A DNA stretch of 64,000 nt, from assembly GCA_003640385.1 (NCBI GenBank), contig RCAB01000019.1, forward strand, positions 62,001 through 126,000, in the 5' to 3' direction. This DNA comes from Setaria digitata. Taxonomy: Eukaryota; Nematoda; Chromadorea; Rhabditida; Setariidae. Within the stretch, counting starts at the first letter, position 1. Each line of letters starts with the position of its first letter. A program made the translations under genes and the position numbers. Below are positions 13,701 to 24,803 of the stretch, in pieces. The notes beneath the pieces were generated by a model that was not told where the DNA came from, made no database searches, and was given only the letters and a program-made list of their open reading frames with translations.

Positions 13701-15151
13701 TTTCGTTGTTCTTTTCTTTCAAGAGCGATTCCAGCACTATGATTTTCTGCTTCATTGCTGCCATATTTTCACGCTGTTCATCAGATGTGTATACTTGAGA
13801 CTAAACTATAGTAATATTTCTGCATACAAATGGTTTAGGATGAAAAAATAAAGTAGCGGCTAATTTGGTACAGATAAAGCTGCTCCCATTGAACAAATTA
13901 GAATTTATAGGATGTACGCGTATACTGCAATACAGGACTAGGAAATAACATACCTGAATGAACAGTAAATTTTGTAATTGACGATCTTTCCTCAATATTT
14001 CGTTGGAGGAACGTTTTAAACGGGTTTTTAGTACAACATTTTCTTTCAATACAGCAGCATAGTTCTGAAATAATAAATACGGGGTGGAAGCCTGGACCAT
14101 CTTTTTACTTTGCACATTAATGACAGGTTAATTTCGAAGGGATACGTCGTATAAATATCCAACCGCTGAATTGTTTAATTAATAAGTTAGCTCTTAGAAA
14201 AGACGTTTCAACAGCTCAGTCTTGATGAATTACTACCTTGAAACGGGTATTTCTAAATTACACTTTTAACACTAGATACTTATTCACTATTTGTCTTCCT
14301 CGCATTTCAGTGTGTCATGTATAAGTTCTCAAATGCAAGTAGTTGTGTTCTAGTTCACTTACTCGTTTAATTCCATAAAGCTCTTCTCGCAAATTATCGA
14401 TTTCTTCTCGTTCAGGTGTTCTTCCATGATTGTAGTGTGGTAATGCTGTAACAAATTTACTTAGTTCTTTTTAGGTCGCTCACTATTCCGATATAGCGTC
14501 GGACATGTGAAGGAAAACTTCCTTCAGTAGATGGGAGCTGATTCAGACGATAATGGAAAAGATTTCAGAAAAAAGATACTATGGATTGGTCGTTTTTCCA
14601 GCAGTTTCAGTGGTAATGGAGTGAAGGACGATGGTTTAACAGCAAGGTGATATCTGGTAAATGTTGCTGGAGCTGAGCGTTTTGCAGAGTATATATTTCG
14701 CAGAATTTGACGCCGATCATACATTTCCGCTGATGTGCTTGGATGCACTGGGAAATTGTTTGTTGCTTAAATTTCAATACAAGGATATATTTGTAAGTAC
14801 AATTTGAAGTTTACGTTTTTTGTTTCTTGTTTTTTTTTTTTTTTTTTTTTTTTTTTTGTAGGAATTTAATGAAAACTTTAACTTCCCATTCTATATTTGT
14901 TACTAATTTAATCAATTTAACCATATTGTTCTTATAGCCGTAAACAGGCACTGTGGAAAATTAAATGCCATTTTAACGTCAATGTGCAACTTACCATTGC
15001 AGTATTCGGTGTGATCAATTGAGTTGGCGGATCCATTAGGGACTGAACTGGTGCTATCTGCTTCAAAATTATTTTGTGGTTTTTTTTTACCCTTAGGTTG
15101 TTCCTGACAGTTTTGTAAGCTGAATTTTGGAGCAGCATTTGTTGAGCACAT
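10795..15151 (-). CDS. Coiled-coil protein resembling IQCE (possible ciliary/centrosomal protein)
   Basis: Eleven minus-strand exons in transcript order: 15151-14995, 14747-14580, 14445-14363, 14064-13954, 13800-13697, 13665-13463, 13394-13239, 12155-11951, 11641-11466, 11321-10841 and 10819-10795. Together they give 622 aa with all phases closing. The N-terminal ~110 residues are polar and Ser/Pro-rich. A coiled coil follows: [78 protein letters not shown] and [16 protein letters not shown]. The C-terminal third is charged and of low complexity. The LKTRLKR...[10 protein letters not shown] stretch recalls the region of IQ-domain protein E that reads similarly in vertebrates (EvC-zone/Hedgehog). 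No IQ motif was seen, so this is only a suggestion. Less certain joins are the start of exon 7 (acceptor 13394 or 13405) and the end of exon 9 (11466 or 11450). Confidence 0.7.
12661..12800 (+). repeat. Dispersed repeat, copy A (inverted partner at 24642)
   Basis: The segment from the CAGTCTCGGT motif through ATATCAGCGAGGTGGCGCAT to TTCGTGGGACCTAGTGGA is closely similar to the reverse complement of 24642-24803, some 12 kb away. Copy A lacks a roughly 30-bp A/T-rich insert found in copy B. It sits in an intron of the minus-strand coiled-coil gene. Confidence 0.85.
14830..14857 (+). repeat. T28 homopolymer tract
   Basis: An uninterrupted run of about 28 T lies in the first intron of the coiled-coil gene. 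It may vary in length or be a poly(A)-tail relic. No target-site duplication was identified. Confidence 0.8.
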
Positions 15152-17808
15152 TAATCAACCCTAAAGAAGGGAAAATGACTAGAAGGCTAACATAGTATCT
15201 ATGAAAGCGATAATTTTCATACATATTACGTGGAACAGAAAATTGCAGCGGATAGATACAGTTGACAGTTTGAGATCGAGTCTGTTGGGTTAAGACAAGC
15301 TTACCACTTCTTTGCTGTGCTTTTTCCAGCTTTTAATAGAACCATTGAAGGACCTTTTCGAAATTTGCTGCTAGCTTCACTACAAAGCTACAGAATCTGG
15401 GTGAAGATTACTCTTCCCCACACTACCTACTTAAGGAACTCCTCACATTCGTGTTCTGGCTCTCAAAAGCATCGGCAAAGACTCCTAAAACATTGAATGC
15501 ATCACGGTAATAAAAAAGGGTTACAAAGTTAGTCAACTCATGGATGGCAAATTCAAAATCGAAGTATTCAGTTTGTACACGTATGTACGTATCTCACAAT
15601 CCAAACAGATAGTTAACTTGCCACTGAGAACGAAGATGCAAAGGAATACGGCAGAAGTACAAGAGGAGTGCGTGATACTTCCATAAAAGCAGGAGCAGTG
15701 TCCGATATGAAAGCGGAAATTTCTGGACGAAATCTTGGTTGTCATGAACTATTATCATGGTACGCTTTTTATCACTTCAAGGTATGACTGAGATATTTAG
15801 TAAAGTGGTTTAAACTACACTTCTAGACTATGCCAGGACAGCACGCTACAACTGGACAAGAGCGCGGTTATTCCCCTTAGGTTTTTATATAATAGGTTAT
15901 GAACTGTGCTTTTACTGTTAATGCCCATTCAGATAGATAGCATTAAAGTAATTCAAGTTACAATGCAATCATACATAAGCAGGATTTCTGCAACGAATGT
16001 CATGAATAAATAATCCCAAACTTCCATCTTCCTAATCATCAGATTCAAAAATCAGTACGTTGTAATTCATATATAACTGAATTTTGTTACGATTTCTATA
16101 AATTTACTCGTTTTTCGAATAAATACAAGCTGTATTGTTGACAGTAAAAATGGATTTGTGTGGAAATTATCGTAAAATAGATCTGCAGAAAAATGCTCGT
16201 GTAGCTGTCTTCAACAGCAAATCACAGACACGGGAACAATGATAAACAACGAAGTACTGCTTTATATATTTTCGAAAGCTTCAAGGAAGCCAAGCAAATG
16301 TGTTGGGCAAAGAATGCAGCTTACTGAAAATTCAGTCCATTTCTTTAACAAATAACCTTGGCTTACAGATAAATTAATGAAAGAGAGAATACGAAAGGTA
16401 AGTGAAGTGTTTATGGACCACTTGTAGTTGCACAAACAGAGAAAGCTATACTTGGCTGAGCAGTTTTTAATGAGGGAAATCAGCGTTGCTAGGGACAGTG
16501 TAATCCATAAAGGGATTATCACAAGGTGCGCGTATAAGCAACTCAACTTCCCTTTTTACAACATTTTCAGATCAGGTGTAATGTTCCCGGCGCAATGGGC
16601 ATTCTCCCTTAAAAAGGTGAAGGAAAACTCTCTCTGATATCATTGTTTCTCGAAGATAGTTATCCACGAGAAATGGATCAAAACAAATTAGAGAGGTCGT
16701 AATGTATTCAATAAAAGTGTGCGTCTGAGATGTGGACAAAAAAAAAAAAAAAAATTAGCAGAAGTAGTGCAACAGATGCGGACCATTCCTCCTGTAAAAG
16801 ATGAATAAAAAAGTAAAAACAAACATTAATGATGATTGTAGGGTATGGTTATCTTCATCAGTGACCTTCTTCAAGTATATACTGTTATATACTATATACT
16901 GATTCCAGGATTTCGAAGTACCGCAAGTGTGGTACGTACTGGGATTTCACGCTGTTTGATTTCATTCTTTTCTGTTTATTCATCGTATTTTTTCTATGAA
17001 GTCTCAGAAGGAGTACACTGAAGTTATGATGTGTTTTTACTTCGTCATCATCAGTGGACTTCGCTACATTTAAGATTCTTAAAGGATCATTTCTGTTTTA
17101 CCCTGTTGCTAAGACTTTCTGGGTAATGCCTGAGAAGATCCCCATGTTAGGACATATCGAGTTCTGGTTGCATTTCTTTTAATATTTTTTTTTTTTTTTT
17201 TTTTACAACCTTTGAAGTTATTAAAAAAGACAGTCAAAATGCAGGGAATACAAGGCAAGAAAAAATTAACATAATGATCTTGTTGCAGAAATTGTATTTC
17301 TACGGCTAGTCATCCACTTTGCTCATCCATTTCTTGGATCGGATAAGAAACTGAAAACCACCATTCACATTTCTGGAATTAATTTTTGCGTAGAATTAAT
17401 TCCTAGCAACAGATCAGTTTAAATTGAAAGATATGCGTGTTAATCGTTCTGAATCAACACCATAAACTTGGACTTTTTATTTGAAACTTTAAATTTGAAT
17501 CTTCAGGAAGAACGATATTCTCGTTGGTATGTTCAGTTTAAGCTACGAATGTTATGTTGGTATAAGCAGAAAAAGATATCCATCGTTTATATGGAGAAAT
17601 CATGTATTACATTGCATTTGAATGTCATCGAAGAGGACATGTTATTTTCGGGGAGGTTAGGAAGTATTCATATGCAGTTTAAGCCAGATCCCTGAAAATA
17701 TTCTTGCATGTAGTACCATCATTTCCCTGACATCTTCATGACAGTAGACAGGTAAAGTAGACAGTGTATTTATCACTTATTGGTGGTGATATTACATTTT
17801 ATTTCTGG
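15152..17808. other. Intergenic region without recognised genes
   Basis: Upstream of the coiled-coil gene. The open frames at 16262-16546 (minus, hydrophobic) and 17468-17695 (plus, non-ATG start) show no signal, domain or splice partner. An A-run occurs near 16738-16754 and a T-run near 17186-17204. Confidence 0.4.
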
Positions 17809-18110
17809 TCAGCTGTTGTTAGATTTCTTGCTGAAGTGGACAAAAATTTTTTTCTTCTTCGCCAGTTTATTGGGATCACACTCTAAGTCGATTTCAATGG
17901 AGAAAACACCAAGTGCTGATGTTATGTTATAAGGTTGACCTACACGACAACTGATGCGCTGAACTGGAAATCATCTATTTCTGTGCGGAAACCAATCTCA
18001 TGCATCCAGGGTGGAACTGCATTCCGAATTCTGCATCTATGATAATGCTTTTTTTTGTTCGTGATGAGAAATTCAGCGAACTGCATTGTAGTCGATGTAC
18101 CTCTTTCCAG
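17809..18110 (-). pseudogene. Possible degenerate coding segment
   Basis: GC content rises above the flanks, and several coding-like stretches occur on the minus strand in different frames. A 5' part reads HRLQCSSLNFSSRTKK. A middle part reads PPWMHEIGFRTEIDDFQFSA. A 3' part reads GQPYNITSALGVFSIEIDLE and ends at a stop at 17809-17811. The frames break against each other within spaces too short for an intron. The likely readings are a decayed gene, or an exon with sequence errors. No family was recognised. Confidence 0.3.
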
Positions 18111-19432
18111 ATTTTCTGCTCGTTTTACTTTTTATCATACTTGTGGTAAAATTGTAATAATTTTGCAATTCAGATGCTAGCATTTATATCAGTTTTGCGA
18201 ATATGGCAGTGAAATGTTTGAGGTAGCTGTTAAGTTAAGGTTTTGAATTCATTTCTCATTTGAATCTTTGTTAGAAATGTTTGTTAAAAACTGATATATT
18301 GTATTAGAAAATGGAAAGTCATGGAACTGAAATAGGAATAGCGATATTGCTTGAAATTTAGAATCATAAATAAAAACTGAGGGTTTTGTCTGTGTTTATG
18401 CTCACTGCTTTAGAAGGATATTACCTACTATTCTTCCACGAGCTTGCTTTAGAGTCAAGATTTTTTCCATCGGGTATTGGATGATTTTTCGGATCTTATA
18501 ATTGAAGTGAATATGACAAGTCTTCATTTATAATACGTACGATACTCCTTTACCATACTCAATCAGCGTTGCATATGTTCTGTTTACAATTAATTTTCTG
18601 TTGCAGATTATGGATGATATGGCTTAAATCAATAGCTGAAACTTATTAGGATGGAGTGTATCTTTTGTTTTCTTTAAATTTTCGAATTCGAAGTTCCATC
18701 GTTTTACATTGCTCTACTAATGGAACCGACGAGAATTTTAGTTTTCTTTTTTCTTCGTTTTTTTTTTTTGTAAAATAAGTCACAGGAAGTGCATGAATGT
18801 TTTACTTAGTAAGTTTTCTCAGACTTAAATATCCTCTAGCTCATGAATTCTCTTTTTCACCATGGAAGTATGAAAATCCAGAACTTTTACAGTTTTCACA
18901 TCTGACAAATCACTTGTAATTCATTCCAGATACCTCCAGCAAATGGTGATTTCATTGATGCGATATGTCAGCAACAATGAGTATCGTTTAGGTCTTTCTG
19001 TAGGACTGATTAGTAGACACGTCACCAGTCATGCCTCTATTAAATTTTAGCCAGTTTTCAATTTAAACTTGCAATCTTCTTAACCACATTTCACAGATAC
19101 TATATGTGTGACTATGTAGCTTGGCGAATACATCTTGTTGTGATAGTGGTAGATCAAAGTCTGTGTTTCAACTTTCCTTTGTTGTCACAGTTATAAACGA
19201 CTGAAATTGTTTACAACTAACTCATTATCATACGGTAAATTCGGATGTCGTGTTACTTCTGGGATACTATATCCTTGTATTGGTCGTCGTTGTCCATGAC
19301 GTTTGAACAGATGTGCAGTCAGCGGAATGCACAGACACTAAAATTATTGCTACAAATTAAGTCGAATTGCCCAGTGAATTTGTCAAGCAATGCAAATCAA
19401 ATCATTTCATCATTATCTTTTGCATTGCTAGT
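18111..19432. other. Intergenic region
   Basis: AT-rich sequence downstream of the four-TM minus-strand gene. Nothing supportable was recognised. Confidence 0.4.
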
Positions 19433-20618
19433 TCATTTCTGTCCAGTTTTCAGACGAAAAAAAAAAGTTGTATGAGTGAAAATGGGAGTGACCTGGTCAT
19501 TATCGTTCACGTATGCAACATATTTATACCATATCGTGTTGAAAGCAAGAGCAAAACCGCAGATAATTGAAGTTAGTGAAAATCCAACCACAATAGCACT
19601 TGTTATGGCAAGTGTAGTCCACGGAATTTGGGTCTGCACGGTTTATAAAAGATCATTTGTTAGGGAAGTAGCTGATCTTGTTTATGTGTGATTAGATGAA
19701 CACCTGATAGTTTCTTAACTGAAAGGCTATGGGAAAAAATTACTTTGTGTCAGTGATGAAGAAATTCAAGCTTACGTAATACATGAAAAGTATGGAGACG
19801 AAAAGTGCATGAATAATGGCATAAATCATCACAATAGTTAAGAGCACGGAGTTCATAATGATTAGATCGAGGCTTTCCAGTTTTATTGACGCTAATAATG
19901 ACGTGAGCGAAAATAGCCATAGAATGCACATCCCTATGAAAAAATACGTTGTGAGCTTATGAGTTGACTGCTTCAGTTGAAAACTTAAAGTTGTGGGAAA
20001 TTTCTACCAGCATAGACGATTGTTGATATTTGTATTAGTTCCGTGAGATACAGTTGGGATTCGATTTCACCAAAGATTCTCGTATCATTTTCAATTACAG
20101 CTGGTGCGGAATTTTGATTCCAAGTGATTTTCTCTGTTAAGTTCATGTGGTCCACTACTTCTGTTGATTTCATCTTCAAAAAATGTGTTGGAAAGCATTT
20201 TGATTAACTAGTTTGTAATCGCAAGAAATAATAGAACTGCGAGTAAGATGGGAGAATTAGGCATCGATTTTAGCTTGTTTAGTTTGCCTACAAAGTGCTA
20301 CTAATTTGTTTTAACGAAAGACAAAGTAGAGCTCTTTTTTAAAGAGTAGGATGTGATGGGTTTGCGAAATACATCACAAACCGTTGTTATATTGAAGAGA
20401 GTGACATTATTTGCTGATGCAGGTAGCTTTGATTGCTGTTTAATATTTCTGGTGATAGTGATACCGTTGAGATGAATTAGAAGATGTAATGTGAGGACTG
20501 CACTCATTACTAGACCAACAAGCTGCATGCAAAGACTTGCGATACCAGTTTGTCGTGCCGGTATCAGACAGAAACGAATCATTGCCGGACTGTTCGTTGA
20601 TGCATTATTTTCAACCAT
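19433..20618 (-). CDS. Four-transmembrane protein of unknown family
   Basis: Four minus-strand exons (20618-20382, 20173-20008, 19933-19776, 19633-19433) close in phase to 253 aa. TM1 lies in QTGIASLCMQLVGLVMSAVL. A glycosylatable loop follows with NIT, NLT and NDT sequons. TM2 lies around MCILWLFSLTSLLASI. TM3 lies around VLLTIVMIYAIIHALFVSIL. TM4 lies around LAITSAIVVGFSLTSIICGF. The layout of short N-terminus, first loop with sequons and four helices matches tetraspan-type membrane proteins, but I cannot name the family. A CTTCAG acceptor lies just before the ATG. It could take a spliced leader, or join in phase 2 to the leader-bearing ORF upstream (20786-20652). Confidence 0.7.
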
Positions 20619-20651
20619 ATTCCTGAAGTTTTGAGAATCGCAATATATTAT

Positions 20652-20786
20652 TCATTGTCGTTGTTCAGTAGTTAGGTTTTTGATCGTGTTATCATCGTAC
20701 AAAATGTTCACAAGCATGACGTGAAAATCGTGAGACTTAGCGTGAGACAACAACAAAATCAAAACAACAGTAAATATCTTAAACAT
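20652..20786 (-). CDS. Short ORF with signal peptide; possible alternative first exon of the four-TM gene
   Basis: The 44-codon frame begins MFKIFTVVLILLLSHAKS, a good secretory leader. A weak donor inside it (ATTTT|GTACGA) would join in phase to the CTTCAG acceptor before the four-TM gene's first exon. It may be that gene's true 5' exon, a separate micropeptide, or chance. Confidence 0.25.
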   Translation of the reverse strand: MFKIFTVVLILLLSHAKSHDFHVMLVNILYDDNTIKNLTTEQRQ

Positions 20787-20945
20787 GATGTTTACATGTG
20801 GAAAACAGTGAGCTACTTTATACCGTTTACATTTCCTTTCACCCGAATAAGTGCTTCCGAAAGCGCAAGAGGTTTCACGAAGAAATAAACCTCTATGGTC
20901 TTGCAAGACTGGAGTTTCTTGATCTGTTGAAATTTTTATTTGCAC

Positions 20946-23900
20946 AGTTTTACTGTGGAGAAATGCATGTATACTTCTTTGGTACCTACGGACACTGTAT
21001 TAAACCATTTGTATTCTGTTCCTGAGGATCTGAGTGATGGAAATATGCGTAACAGTAAATTTCTGTATTAGGAAAAGGGAACCCTAATAGTTGTTGAGAG
21101 GGTTAATAGCTGAAACGAAAAGGTAGATTGACTCATTTATTATTAAAAATTATTTTGCTGTCAAAATAAGTTCATATAGTAATGAAATTAACTGTTTTTT
21201 TTACAGTGTACGTATCGGTCATTTTCATCAGTTAATTTATTATGAACGAACCTATTCACATATTTGTAACTGTGGAAAGGGTTTTATCCCATCTAGGAAG
21301 AATTGTCCGAAGGAGGATGAGTTGACTTGTTTTCGACTTGCTTGTCCTTCTTCACTCAGAGAGAACAGAAGACTAAGGAGAGAGGTTAAATAAAATTTTG
21401 TGAACAAGTATTTGACAGTGACTTGCACGAGTCTATGACCATTCATCAGAAGACCTTAAGGAGTGTTAAAAGACGTATGACGACTCCAAACCGTTATGAG
21501 TAGTTAACGACATAAATAACAAGAACTAGTAGGTTTTCTAATGAAAATGAGGGAAAACCACGGTATCAACTGAGAGAATTGTGGAAAATTACTGGAGAAA
21601 AACGATAAGGTAGAGTTTGCGGCGATGAAATTGGGTAATAGCGAAGAAGAGAATGGTTCGTCCTGCAAATCAAGTTGCCCGTAGCAACGATTTCTGAGAC
21701 TGGGCTAGTTTCTGTCTTCTCCTATTTGATCACCCTCAACAGATAGACACTGAGCCTCTATTTACATTTTTCTTTCAGGTCTCAGTAATAGCATTACAAA
21801 TATATGTGGTTTTGTTTTATGCAAAACGTACGAGATCCCTTTACTCATTCAGAATCTTGCGATTCACTGATTGATTCTTTTGGAACGATTTATCCATAAA
21901 TTTTCAGGCTTATTCTGGATGTACAGCGTATTTCAAATTTTCTCAACCTATATACGCGAGCAAGCAACGGTCGTGATAAAAGCTTCCCAAAATTTGTACT
22001 TCTACAAACAAAGTGGTTCTGTAGCCTTTCACTCCTGCGGTACTTCTTTATTGAAATTCTATTCCAGGTTGTCAGTCACCTCCCTCACTCCTTCTGTCAG
22101 AGTAATACGATTTCTCGAATCAAGCTTTTTGGTCAGCATCACATCAACTGAGAGATATTTTTGCCCACTGGGAAAGATTTAAAATTTAGTGTAAAGTTAT
22201 TTCCTTCAAGTGTCTTCATTTATTTTTCTTCCATTCCATTTTTCCTTTCACTTCATGCTGTCTTGTCATACTGAAGAGCTGGGTGAGGAAGCATCTCTGA
22301 CTGAATAAGACAAAATACTGTTGTGCTTGGATCAAGTGGATGTATGTAAGCCTAGTAATCCACTTATTCGTCCCATAAAATTGTTGCGATGTTAAGAATG
22401 GTTTGCTTCCCTACAGTTCTACTTCTTTGTGAAAAAAGTGCCATCTTCAAGTTCGTCTTATGTCCAGTCCCAAGAATTTTCTGACATTACTGGTTCCTTT
22501 GTCATGAAAGCTGTTTTTGAGGACGGTGGTAGGTAAGAGTCTGATTGCTATTTTCCGATTTCGTTCTATAGTTATACAGGTAGGTATCCTGTGGAAATAC
22601 TGCAAATTGAGAGTAAAATACGTGGGAAACTACATAATTCAAGTGGGTAATGTTCTGTATATTTCTTAGCCGTGAAATTGAACTTCTTTCAGTCCGAGAG
22701 TAATCTACCTGAGATATCTGCTTTTAAATTGCAGATCGTCATTCCAATATTGTTCCAAGCTTATCACAAGCTAGATTATCTGCATTGTAGCAGATTTTTT
22801 CTTGAGTGTCAGATATAGGCATATGTAGAACGACGATCATCAAAACTTGCATTAAATTATTGAGCAGTTACATTTACGTTCAAGGGCATTTACATGATGG
22901 TACTTACTGTTAGTCCGCAATATTCAAACGATGGGAATAAAAAATGAGGTTTTTTGTGTCTGTTAAAACAACCCGTATTATAGCGTTTTAGGACGCACCG
23001 AAATCAGGCTTTATTTTTTTGTGTCTCGAAAACTTTCTATTTTCAGGCATGTTTGTAACAGAAAACATCCTTGATTATGTAAGTACATATAACGCTGTCA
23101 AATATGCAAACCTCTGATCTGTATATCCAAATGTTTGAGTTATTAGAGAATGGCATAAATTTCAAACGTTTCAGAGATTTTACTTTTATATGGCTATGGA
23201 GAAATTTGGATGCCAACGAAGCTGAGCTTTCCAGTTATTTACCTGTGCATAAAAAACATACAGATCTATGTAAGTCAGTCTTTCTAGTACAAAGTAATAA
23301 AATGAATCGATTGATAAAATCATATGAAGCAGAATTAAACGTCTCAAATCACTTGAAGTTTTCATCTGTTTGGGAAAAGTGATTTAAAGGAAGGTTATAG
23401 TTTTTTTTGTCAGTAAAAATAAAAAAAGGAAAAAAGTAATTTATGAAGAAAATATTGCTCAATGGAAAAGATGATGATACTATCACCCAATACGAGTTTA
23501 AGATATATTTAAAAATAAACCGGAGAAGTAACTACTTTCTTTGACACTGAATTGTACTAATAGATAAATATTTCTATAAACTGATAGAGAATCACTAATT
23601 TTCAGCATTTACTTAGGAACAACTCTATGTTGTCATTCTTAAAGTGTACTTTATAGGTGAATGTGAAGTAAAATGTCCTGTTTCTGGCTTTAATGATAAA
23701 CGAAAAATGAATCAGAACGATATGGTCGAACCACTATTATCAGAGGAAATGTTCTTCCCACATAATCTAGAAATGATTTGAGCATATCATTTGGATTGCG
23801 ACTTTTCTCTACACAGTTATAAAAAAAAAGGTCAGAGTCAGGTCAACTTCAATTTGCAGTTACCGACTAGCTATCTACTTTTTCCATTTTTATTTCACAG

Positions 23901-24641
23901 GATTTTCTCGTACGATCTTGGGTAAAATTGATAAGTTTAAATAAAATTAAGAGATTTTACAGCTTAGCACTTAGGCACTTTACCTTTTCCGGCTAAGAAA
24001 TCTATGCTCACAGAATGTTGCATATACACATACTTCGGTGTTCTTGTAAATAGAATCCGATCCAATGAGGATCATCAAGGTGCTCAAACTATTTTTTACA
24101 TGGTTCGAAAGATTGGCCACGGTATGTTACAACACTGCTATTTTATAGTGTAATGAATTATCGATTTGATATTTTTAACGACAGTTTTATTAACACCAAG
24201 CTAATTACTTGTTAAAATAAAGTTGGCTCTTAGCTGATTCTTACTTCACAACCAATCCTTATTTTTCACATAGGTAAGGAATCGTTTGTTTTGCAGAAAC
24301 AAAAAATTCAACCTCTACTGAGATAATCTCAGTACAACTTCAGTATAACGATAGTCAACAATTGTAATATGTGATTGAAGAATTTCATTATTGACAGCAT
24401 TTGTCAAGTTCTAATGGGTGCAAACTTATCTGAGGATTATATTTCTCGAAGTAGTGTGCTTTCCTTTGATATTTGAACAAAACAGAAATTGGAAAACAGA
24501 CGTAATCAGAGTGAAGTAGAAATTATTGTTATTTGGAAGTACTAGAATAGCATTCTCAAAATCAATTCTTTAGTCTAACAACTATAGAGATAGTTCTTTT
24601 GAGAACAACAGTGATGTATTTATAAAGTACTTGAGAAAGTT
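20946..24641. other. Gene desert, first part
   Basis: Open frames at 21871-22182 and 23104-23382 (plus) are about 100 codons or less, with no domain, leader or exon partners. Nothing else was recognised. Confidence 0.4.
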
Positions 24642-24803
24642 CCACTAGGTCCCACGAATATGTTTATAAATTTAAACACTCATAAAGAGGCAAATTTTAC
24701 GGAATTTTTAAAATTTTTTTTTTGAATTTTTTTCTCCTTACTGAACTAACTGAACTAATGCGCCACCTCGCTGATATAATTCTACCGAGACTGCTAATAG
24801 TGA
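24642..24803 (-). repeat. Dispersed repeat, copy B (inverted relative to 12661)
   Basis: The reverse complement contains the same CAGTCTCGGT...CAGCGAGGTGGCGCATTA...GGGACCTAGTGGA series as 12661-12800, plus an extra A/T-rich insert in the middle. This suggests a dispersed non-coding element of about 130-160 bp. Confidence 0.85.
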
